NCBI GenBank assembly: GCA_030639035.1
Contig: DAOWDM010000221.1
Coordinates: 1 to 5,197, forward strand
DNA from: Alphaproteobacteria bacterium
GTDB taxonomy: Bacteria; Pseudomonadota; Alphaproteobacteria; DAOWDM01
Length of the DNA stretch: 5,197 bases
Reading direction: 5' to 3'
Shown here piece by piece: positions 1 to 4,862 of this stretch (the first letter of the stretch is position 1; each line of letters begins with the position of its first letter). The translations under genes were made by a program, and so were the position numbers. The notes beneath the pieces are model-generated. The model was not told where the DNA came from. It searched no databases and was given only the letters and a program-made list of their open reading frames with translations.

Positions 1-98
1 AAGAGCTGACGAAATCAATTGAGAATATGGACACCTCAAAACTGGCGGAACTAGTTGCGAAGTCTGGTTTTGTGGCTCATGTTGCAGGGAAAGTGTAA
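1..98 (+). CDS. Mu gp29-like portal protein (DUF935), C-terminal end only
   Basis: An open frame enters from the left edge (first full codon at position 3) and stops at TAA 96-98, giving 31 residues that end in AHVAGKV. The segment KLAELVAKSGFVAHVAGKV has the look of the C-terminus of DUF935 portal proteins, where an amphipathic helix with alanines ends in an AG-plus-basic motif. The portal forms the ring at the capsid vertex through which DNA enters. Its position directly before a gpF homologue is the Mu order (gp29, then gp30/F), and this context carries most of the weight because the fragment is short. The stop overlaps the start of the next gene as TAATG, implying translational coupling. 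Confidence 0.7.
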   Translation, partial: ELTKSIENMDTSKLAELVAKSGFVAHVAGKV

Positions 99-835
99 TG
101 TCTGGCTTTCCTCCTCCATTACCTCCTGAAGAAGCGATACGCTGGTTTAAGCGTAAAGGATATGCGGTTGGTTTTAACTGGAAAGATATTTGGCAGGAAC
201 AGCACGCTGTCGGCTTTACAGTTGCCAAAGCCATGCGGATTGACCTTTTAGAGGACATTAAAACAGAGCTTGAAAAAGCCTTTGAAACAGGAGTTCCTTT
301 TAGAGAATTCAAAAAACAGCTTCAACCGATTTTAGAGAAAAAAGGCTGGTGGGGAAAATCCTTTATGATTGACCCGAAAACTAACGAATTAAAAAAAGTA
401 CAGCTAGGCAGTCCCAGACGTTTGAGAATCATATACGACACAAATATGAGAATGGCTCATGCAGCAGGTCGTTGGGAACGTATCGAAAGAAACAAAGAAA
501 ACCGCCCCTATTTGCGATATGTTGCCGTCATGGATTCCCGAACCAGACAGGATCATAAAAACTGGCATGGAACGGTTTTACCTGTTGACCATAAGTTTTG
601 GAATACTCATTTTCCACCAAACGGCTGGATGTGCAGGTGCATAGTTCAACAGCTTTCAGAATACGCCTTGAACCGTTACGGTTACGAGGTATCTGATGAG
701 CCGAATGTTGCCTTAAAAGACTGGACTGATAAACGCAGCAACAAAACTTTGAAAATCCCTGAAGGAATTGATCCAGGCTTTGCCTATAATGTCGGCAAAA
801 CAAAAAACAGATTTTTAGCCCACACAAAGCGATAA
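98..835 (+). CDS. Mu gpF-like phage head morphogenesis / minor head protein
   Basis: A 245-residue protein of the Phage_Mu_F family (Pfam PF04233), a minor capsid protein that works with the portal in early head assembly. Residues 1-100 are mainly helical and basic. The family signature spans about 110-190: YDTNMRMAHAAGRW (113-126), the block VAVMDSRTRQDHKNWHG (142-158) with D147, R148, D152, H153 and H157, and the cysteine-bearing PPNGWMCRC (173-181). The ATG at 98 overlaps the portal stop and has AGGG at 86-89 as ribosome binding site, so the start is secure. Mu gpF is about 430 residues, so this copy lacks the long C-terminal part. It ends soon after a GIDPGFAYNVGK motif (223-234), where Mu-like relatives often continue. 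It may be a naturally short form or may have lost its tail when the following nuclease gene arrived. Confidence 0.9.
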   Translation: MSGFPPPLPPEEAIRWFKRKGYAVGFNWKDIWQEQHAVGFTVAKAMRIDLLEDIKTELEKAFETGVPFREFKKQLQPILEKKGWWGKSFMIDPKTNELKKVQLGSPRRLRIIYDTNMRMAHAAGRWERIERNKENRPYLRYVAVMDSRTRQDHKNWHGTVLPVDHKFWNTHFPPNGWMCRCIVQQLSEYALNRYGYEVSDEPNVALKDWTDKRSNKTLKIPEGIDPGFAYNVGKTKNRFLAHTKR

Positions 836-957
836 AATCTATTTACAACACCAAGATAGCTTTTTATCCCAAAAACGCACACAGACCCGTTTAATAGGTG
901 TTTAACTTTGATGTTATATTATGTATTATTTGTAGAATAGAAGAAGGAATGTTCCCA
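836..957 (+). promoter_or_regulatory. Intergenic leader with candidate promoter for the PIN nuclease gene
   Basis: This 122-base gap contains no credible gene. A sigma70-like pair can be read as TTTAAC (901-906) and TATTAT (924-929) with 17 bases between them. The -10 box is one mismatch from consensus; the -35 is weak (3 of 6). Transcription would start near 936, just before the AAGAAGGA ribosome binding site at 941-948. A second reading is TTGATG (908-913) with TAGAAT (933-938), spaced 19. A promoter here would let the nuclease gene be expressed from the prophage independently of the late operon. AT-rich DNA yields such matches by chance, so this is a candidate only. Confidence 0.35.
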
Positions 958-2022
958 ATGAGAGACAACCCTAAACAAGTTTTTATTGATTCAAATATAA
1001 TAATTCAGCAAAAAAGAGGTCAAAAAGAGCTTGTTTTTAATAGAATAATAGAGCTTGTGAAAAACGACTTTATTACTATTCTAACAACAGATCTTACCAA
1101 GACAGAAGTAGTAAAAAGATATACTGAAAATGATTACCAAGCTATCAAGGAGATCAGGAGTCCTCATTTTCGTGAGATTGTGGAGAAAGCTACGAATGTT
1201 AAACTTCCAGAACGAAATGAAACAGAAATCCGAGATACATTATTCGAAAAAAACACAGATGAGGTAGAGAAAATATTTGGCTCTCTCAAAGCTAAAACTC
1301 TTTTAATAGATTCAATTAAACCATCAATAGTATTTGATACTTACGCTCGCAAAGAAGGTTTTTTTTCAGGCGAATGTAAGAAAGACCAGTTTCCAGATGC
1401 TTTTATATTTGAATGCCTAAAGCCAGAAGCATCTAAGGAAAACCCTATCATCATCATTTCTAACGATGGAGATTTTGACTGTTCAGTCAATAATGAAGAG
1501 AATGAAAAGCGTTTTTCTGTTCTCAAATCGTTTGCTGATCTATTCAAAGAGCTTAATCTTGAAATTGATGAGCCTTATGTAGATGACTTCCTAGAAAAAC
1601 AACACGATGAGATTCTTGACCTTGTTAATTCTGAGCTAAACAACTGGTATATTATGGCATTTATGGCATCAGATGTAATGGAAGCTGAAATTGATGAAGC
1701 AGATGTGAGCGATATTTCTATCTCTGACATCTCAGCTTTTGGCAAAGTATCGAAAGAAGATATTCTTGTCATCGGCAAAGTAAAAATCGAAGCAAATGTT
1801 TCTTTTTCTCACCCTGACTGGGATACTGCAATACGCGATAGTGAGGACAAAACAGTACATCCATGGAGAACTGTTACAGGAGAGACAGAGGTTGAGCTTG
1901 AATTAGATTTTTCAATGACAATATTGCTTGATGAAAATGGTAAGCCGTCTCAAGTAGAAGAGTTACACTTTAACGATACTGATATCTATGTTGAACTGTA
2001 CCCTTATGAAACGTACAAATAA
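958..2022 (+). CDS. PIN-like nuclease (DUF4935/PIN_12 type), probable prophage cargo gene
   Basis: A 354-residue protein whose N-terminal part (about 7-200) reads as a PIN domain, a Mg-dependent RNase fold: strand plus first acid in VFIDSNIII (D11), second acid in DLTKTEVVKR (E50), third in FPDAFIFECL (D147), and the final strand with IIIISNDGDFD (D170, D172). These match the acidic active site of PIN enzymes and resemble the DUF4935 branch. Residues about 232-354 form a separate stretch rich in alternating hydrophobic and acidic residues, suggesting a beta-sandwich of unknown role. The frame is open from GTG 898, but ATG 958 is preferred: AAGAAGGA (941-948) lies 9 bases ahead, and ATG 949 abuts that site. 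The gene is visibly more AT-rich than its neighbours (16 of 60 G/C at 961-1020 against 27 of 60 at 2401-2460). It occupies the slot of Mu gene G. Function in RNA cleavage, defence or toxicity is inferred. No signal peptide or membrane segment is seen. Confidence 0.75.
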   Translation: MRDNPKQVFIDSNIIIQQKRGQKELVFNRIIELVKNDFITILTTDLTKTEVVKRYTENDYQAIKEIRSPHFREIVEKATNVKLPERNETEIRDTLFEKNTDEVEKIFGSLKAKTLLIDSIKPSIVFDTYARKEGFFSGECKKDQFPDAFIFECLKPEASKENPIIIISNDGDFDCSVNNEENEKRFSVLKSFADLFKELNLEIDEPYVDDFLEKQHDEILDLVNSELNNWYIMAFMASDVMEAEIDEADVSDISISDISAFGKVSKEDILVIGKVKIEANVSFSHPDWDTAIRDSEDKTVHPWRTVTGETEVELELDFSMTILLDENGKPSQVEELHFNDTDIYVELYPYETYK

Positions 2023-2132
2023 ACTTGCATTGTTTTTTCTATAAAAATTTAGTTATTTAAAACTCTGGTAATTCTCCTCTTTTCTTTCTCTGATTTTTGA
2101 TGCAGAGTAAAAAAACATTAGAAAAACACTAG
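2023..2132. other. AT-rich spacer with pyrimidine tract and short inverted repeat
   Basis: No gene is visible here. It holds a long pyrimidine-rich tract (2072-2090, only T and C) containing TTCTCCTC, which is complementary to GAGGAG-type ribosome binding sites. A six-base inverted repeat, ACTCTG at 2062-2067 and CAGAGT at 2103-2108, encloses the tract and could present it as a 35-base loop. With the terminator that follows, it would form the 3' untranslated end of the nuclease transcript. No convincing promoter was found. Confidence 0.4.
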
Positions 2133-2159
2133 CCCCTGACAATTGTCGGGGGTTTTTTT
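2133..2159 (+). terminator. Rho-independent terminator between nuclease gene and protease gene
   Basis: Bases 2133-2140 (CCCCTGAC) pair with 2145-2152 (GTCGGGGG) in an 8-bp stem with one G-T wobble (2137/2148) and an AATT loop, followed at once by seven T (2153-2159). This is a textbook intrinsic terminator on the + strand. It closes the nuclease transcript. It also lies ahead of the protease gene, where Mu late transcription is split into separate units (the I unit begins in front of gene I), so it may mark an ancestral operon boundary rather than belong to the cargo gene. Confidence 0.9.
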
Positions 2160-2186
2160 GTTTTATAGCCAGTTCATTATCTGGGC

Positions 2187-3248
2187 ATGGTTAATTCAAA
2201 AAAGCATATTCAAGCCGATATAGATAGGGCTTCTCATTCTACAGAACTTAACGGTTCTGACGAGTGGGTGCATCTGCTTCCATCTGGGACTTTTTCAGGT
2301 CGTGATGGGCGTGGTCCTTATGTTCTTAATAGCTCCGAAGATGTGATTGCAAAAAGCAGTCGGATTGCTGGAAACAGTGATCTGGTTGTTGATTATGAGC
2401 ATCAGACAGATTTTTCTATTAAGAACGGCAAGCCTGCTCCTGCGGCTGGTTGGATAAAAGAACTTGAAGCAAGACATAATGGTATCTGGGGACGTATTGA
2501 GTGGACTAAGAAAGCCGCTGATATGATTGCGTCCAAAGAGTATCGCTATCTCTCGCCTGTGTTCAAATTCAACCGCATAACTGGCGACATCGGCCATCTT
2601 TTAAATGCTTCTTTGACGAATGTGCCAAATCTTGAACTTACGGCTTTGAATAGAAAACAAGGAGATCCAATCATGGATGAATTACTCAAACGGCTTGCTG
2701 GTATTTTCGGTCTTTCCGAAGATGCAGACCAAACAGCAATCGTTAATTACGCTAAAAAGCTGACCTCTGATTCCGCAGCTCACAGCACTTCAATCGGTAA
2801 GATTGCAGAAGCTGTGTCTTTGGATAAACAGGTCGGTGCTGATGAAATTGTAAAGGCTCTTAACAGCCGAGCAGCTTCTACTGACGAACCTGATCCAAGA
2901 AAATACGTTCCAATCAAAGCAGTCGAAGAAATGCAGACTTCTTTGAACAGAATTATTTCCGACCGCACCGAGGAAAAAGCAGTTTCAGCAGTAAACAGTG
3001 CAGTCGAAAGCGGAAAACTACAGCCTGCTTTGAAAGACTGGGGAACGGCTCTTCACAAAAAAGACCCACAAGCCTTTGAGGATTACATATCCAAACAAAC
3101 AGGCAGCATTGCAGGAGAAGACGCTCCTTCAGGCTCTCCTGAAAAAGGCGAAAAATCCCTGACAGATGAGCAAAAGGCAATCTGTTCATCTATGGGCGTG
3201 TCTGAAGAAGACTACATTTCCAACCTTGAAACTGAGGAGAACGTCTAA
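2187..3248 (+). CDS. Mu gpI-like prohead protease with fused scaffold region
   Basis: A 353-residue protein of the Mu-like prophage I family (Pfam PF10123). The N-terminal protease part (about 25-155) shows the family blocks EWVHLLPSGTFSGRDGRGPY (26-45), VDYEHQT (68-74), APAAGWI (84-90), YRYLSPVF (119-126) and ASLTNVPNLELTALN (141-155). D69, H72 and S142 are the likeliest catalytic candidates, an inference from conservation. The C-terminal part is scaffold-like: KYVPIKAVEEMQTSLNR (239-255), then a charged helical region and LTDEQKAICSSMGVSEEDY (325-343), a common capsid-binding tail. The enzyme matures the prohead by removing scaffold. ATG 2187 is the only reasonable start (an in-frame stop lies at 2166-2168), yet no Shine-Dalgarno is visible. 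The terminator ends 28 bases upstream. The stop overlaps the next gene as TAATG. Confidence 0.92.
   Translation: MVNSKKHIQADIDRASHSTELNGSDEWVHLLPSGTFSGRDGRGPYVLNSSEDVIAKSSRIAGNSDLVVDYEHQTDFSIKNGKPAPAAGWIKELEARHNGIWGRIEWTKKAADMIASKEYRYLSPVFKFNRITGDIGHLLNASLTNVPNLELTALNRKQGDPIMDELLKRLAGIFGLSEDADQTAIVNYAKKLTSDSAAHSTSIGKIAEAVSLDKQVGADEIVKALNSRAASTDEPDPRKYVPIKAVEEMQTSLNRIISDRTEEKAVSAVNSAVESGKLQPALKDWGTALHKKDPQAFEDYISKQTGSIAGEDAPSGSPEKGEKSLTDEQKAICSSMGVSEEDYISNLETEENV
2659..2665 (+). promoter_or_regulatory. Strong internal ribosome binding site for the scaffold product
   Basis: AAGGAGA lies inside the protease coding sequence, 7 bases before an in-frame ATG (2673) and at the border between protease and scaffold regions. 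It is spaced and composed like the sites ahead of the other head genes here, whereas the protease's own ATG lacks one. Confidence 0.75.
2673..3248 (+). CDS. Nested Z-like capsid scaffold protein (in-frame internal start of the protease gene)
   Basis: An ATG at 2673 is in frame with the protease gene (its codon 163) and is preceded by AAGGAGA at 2659-2665, 8 bases from the G of GGAG, a far better ribosome binding site than that of the full gene. Translation from it gives 191 residues starting MDELLKRLAGIFGLSED, exactly after the protease domain. In phage Mu, gene Z lies in frame inside gene I and makes the scaffold alone; tailed phages such as lambda (C/Nu3) do likewise. The protein is helical and charged, with EEMQTSLNRIISDRTEEKA (247-265 of the long form) as a possible coiled-coil stretch. 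The site and frame are seen; the scaffold role follows from the family. Confidence 0.8.
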   Translation: MDELLKRLAGIFGLSEDADQTAIVNYAKKLTSDSAAHSTSIGKIAEAVSLDKQVGADEIVKALNSRAASTDEPDPRKYVPIKAVEEMQTSLNRIISDRTEEKAVSAVNSAVESGKLQPALKDWGTALHKKDPQAFEDYISKQTGSIAGEDAPSGSPEKGEKSLTDEQKAICSSMGVSEEDYISNLETEENV

Positions 3249-3667
3249 TGCCAGCTCTTACAAAAGACAGAGATACACATCGCCGTGAAGCTGATTTGTT
3301 TGAATTTCCAATGGCAGTGGCATTAATCTATGCAGGCTCTATCGCTTGTTTAGACGCAAGCGGAAACGTAACCAAAGGAGCTACAGCAACAATTCTTACT
3401 GCTGTTGGACGTGCTGAAGAGCAGGTCGACAACTCTGGCGGTTCTGCAGGAGATGAAACAATCAAAGTTCGCAGCGGTACTTTCCGTTTTGCCAACTCAG
3501 CGTCTGCAGATGAAATCACAAAAGCTGAAATCGGCGACATTTGTTACATCGTAGATGACCAAACCGTTGCCAAAACCGACGGCACTTCCACCCGTTCAAA
3601 AGCAGGCTGTGTCGTAGACGTAGACAGTCTCGGCGTTTGGGTAATGATGGGTCTTAACATTAAATAA
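3248..3667 (+). CDS. Small capsid decoration / cement-like protein of Mu-like phages
   Basis: A 139-residue protein with no signal peptide or membrane segment. It is rich in short beta-strand-like segments and small residues: SIACLDASGNVTKGA (31-45), a glycine/serine loop at 63-68, TIKVRSGTFRFANSA (71-85), GDICYIVDDQTVAKTD (96-111), and the C-terminal RSKAGCVVDVDSLGVWV (116-132). The last block, with AG, VDVDS and VWV, recurs in small phage capsid cement or head-fibre proteins that sit between protease and capsid genes. The call rests on this pattern plus position; no enzymatic motif is present. It starts on ATG 3248, overlapping the protease stop (TAATG), with GAGGAG at 3234-3239 inside the upstream gene, so translation is coupled. 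It likely binds the outside of the gpT shell. A plain hypothetical head protein is the alternative. Confidence 0.65.
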   Translation: MPALTKDRDTHRREADLFEFPMAVALIYAGSIACLDASGNVTKGATATILTAVGRAEEQVDNSGGSAGDETIKVRSGTFRFANSASADEITKAEIGDICYIVDDQTVAKTDGTSTRSKAGCVVDVDSLGVWVMMGLNIK

Positions 3668-3685
3668 GAAGGAGAACACCTTGAT

Positions 3686-4576
3686 ATGATTAGAAATCAA
3701 GCAAATCTAAACGCATTGTTTACAGGGTTTCAAACCATGTTTAACAAGGCTTTTAACGACACAGAAGTCGACTACTTAAAAGTTGCAATGGTCGTTAATT
3801 CCAAAACCAAGCAAGAAACTTATGCTTGGCTTGGAAACAGCAGCAAGTTCAGAGAATGGCTTGGTGCTAGGGTTATTCAAAATCTTGGAAGCCATAGCTA
3901 TACTATCAAAAACAAACCATTTGAAAACACAATCGGTGTCGATAAAGATGATATTGATGATGATTCTTATGGTGTTTATTCGCCTCTCTTTGCTCAACTT
4001 GGGCAGGACTCAAAGCAGCACCCTGACGAATTAGTCTTTGATTTGCTTGGAAATGGTTTTTCAAATAATTGCTATGACGGTCAGTATTTCTTTGACAGCG
4101 ACCACCCTGTAATTGATGCAGACGGTGTTGAACAGTCAGTTTCAAATACTGGCGGAGGCTCTGGCACGGCATGGTATCTGCTTGATACATCAAAAGCTAT
4201 TAAGCCGCTGATTTTCCAAAAACGCAAAGACTATAAGTTTGTGCGAATGGATAAGGACACAGATGAAAACGTCTTTTCCAAGAAAGAACTTCAGTACGGT
4301 GTAGATGCTCGTGTGAATGCAGGCTATGGCTTGTGGCAGCTTGCTTATGGTTCAAAAGATACTCTGAACGAAACTAATTATGCGGCAGCTCGTGCAGCAA
4401 TGATGAGTTTCAAAGGAGATCATGGCAAAAAGATTAACATTAAGCCGAACCTTCTGGTTGTTCCTCCTTCTTTGGAAACAGCAGCGAGAAAAATTCTACT
4501 TGCTGAACGGAATGATGCAGGAGCTACCAATGTTTATCAGAACACTGCGAAACTTCTTGTAACAACTAACTTGTAG
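3686..4576 (+). CDS. Mu gpT-like major capsid protein
   Basis: A 296-residue protein, close to the roughly 305 of Mu gpT (Pfam PF10124, Mu-like major head subunit). Recognisable family blocks in order are NLNALFTGFQTMFNKAF (7-23), KQETYAWLGNSSKFREWLG (42-60), VIQNLGSHSYTIKNKPFE (63-80), VDKDDIDDDSYGVYSPLF (85-102), HPDELVFDLLGNGF (112-125), CYDGQYFFDSDHPV (129-142), and LLVVPPSLETAARKIL (256-271). It builds the icosahedral shell. AGAAGGAG at 3667-3674 is the ribosome binding site, 11 bases from ATG 3686, slightly long; TTG 3681 is out of frame and soon stopped, so the ATG is secure. It follows the decoration gene by 18 bases and precedes the gp35-like gene by 16. The length and conserved blocks suggest it is intact. 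Confidence 0.95.
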   Translation: MIRNQANLNALFTGFQTMFNKAFNDTEVDYLKVAMVVNSKTKQETYAWLGNSSKFREWLGARVIQNLGSHSYTIKNKPFENTIGVDKDDIDDDSYGVYSPLFAQLGQDSKQHPDELVFDLLGNGFSNNCYDGQYFFDSDHPVIDADGVEQSVSNTGGGSGTAWYLLDTSKAIKPLIFQKRKDYKFVRMDKDTDENVFSKKELQYGVDARVNAGYGLWQLAYGSKDTLNETNYAAARAAMMSFKGDHGKKINIKPNLLVVPPSLETAARKILLAERNDAGATNVYQNTAKLLVTTNL

Positions 4577-4592
4577 GCAATTGGAGGAATAC

Positions 4593-4850
4593 ATGAAAAT
4601 ACGCATTACTTCAAAGCGTGATGGTTTTCGCCGAGGTGGGATTTCCCACTCGGCAGAACCGACAGACTATCCTTTTGATAAATTTAACAAGAAGCAACTT
4701 GCAGACTTGAAAGCTGAAACAATGCTGATTGTTGAAGAAATCGAGGTTAAAGAACCTAACAATAAGCCGAAAAATAAGCCAAAGGCAAAGCCTGCCGAAA
4801 CGGTTGGTAAAGAAGACGGCAAGACTAACGAAGACAATCAGGCTAAATAA
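4593..4850 (+). CDS. Mu gp35 / HI1506-like small head-module protein
   Basis: An 85-residue protein of the family next to gpT in Mu-like phages (Mu gp35, Haemophilus HI1506). The N-terminal half is the conserved part: IRITSKRDGFRRGGISHSA (3-21), a DYPFDKF segment (25-31) and QLADLKAETMLIVEEIE (35-51). The C-terminal third is low complexity, lysine- and proline-rich (NKPK NKPK AKPA, 57-68) and then polar, likely disordered. Its biochemical role is not known to me; in this position it is probably a head or head-completion accessory protein. The frame is open from TTG 4581, but that codon runs into the GGAGG (4583-4587) that serves ATG 4593 at a spacing of 5, so the ATG is preferred. A strong hairpin lies inside the coding sequence at 4630-4654. 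Confidence 0.85.
   Translation: MKIRITSKRDGFRRGGISHSAEPTDYPFDKFNKKQLADLKAETMLIVEEIEVKEPNNKPKNKPKAKPAETVGKEDGKTNEDNQAK
4630..4654 (+). other. GC-rich hairpin inside the gp35-like coding sequence
   Basis: Bases 4630-4635 (GCCGAG) pair with 4649-4654 (CTCGGC) and 4637-4640 (TGGG) with 4645-4648 (CCCA), leaving one bulged G at 4636 and an ATTT loop: 10 base pairs, 8 of them G-C. No T run follows, so it is not an intrinsic terminator. It starts 37 bases after the A of the start codon. It may slow translation or protect or process the mRNA; the role is inferred. Confidence 0.6.
4761..4796 (+). repeat. Three imperfect 12-base tandem units coding NKPK-NKPK-AKPA
   Basis: Units begin at 4761, 4773 and 4785. 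The first two share AATAAGCC and the third has GCAAAGCC. The period is a multiple of three, so unit gain or loss keeps the reading frame of the gp35-like gene and only changes the length of its lysine/proline linker. Confidence 0.6.
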
Positions 4851-4862
4851 ACGGAGGCAGTA

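Noticed and set aside
528..827. Antisense ORFs across the window (for example 528-827, 2295-2597, 3906-4193, 4611-4883)
   Set aside because: Each lies opposite a well-supported gene and none shows a recognisable domain.
911..940. Nine-codon ORF before the nuclease gene as a leader peptide or antitoxin
   Set aside because: It is too short for an antitoxin, has no SD and lies in AT-rich DNA that includes the candidate -10 box.
898..957. GTG at 898 as the start of the PIN protein (20 extra N-terminal residues)
   Set aside because: The extra residues include the ribosome binding site AAGAAGGA and a likely promoter -10 box, no SD precedes the GTG, and the PIN fold begins right after ATG 958.
1944..1953. 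GCCGTCTCAA resembling the Neisseria DNA uptake sequence
   Set aside because: It is a single copy with one mismatch and no other copies were found, so it does not support a host assignment.
836..2186. Insertion sequence or transposon as vehicle of the nuclease gene
   Set aside because: I see no transposase, terminal inverted repeats or target-site duplication at either flank.
3783..4034. Second + strand ORF of 83 codons inside the capsid gene
   Set aside because: It is a shifted-frame shadow of the strongly conserved gpT sequence, with no plausible protein character. The same applies to 459-644 inside the gpF gene.
4581..4592. TTG at 4581 as start of the gp35-like protein
   Set aside because: The codon runs into the GGAGG that serves ATG 4593, and family members begin with the IRITSKRDGFRR block that follows that ATG.
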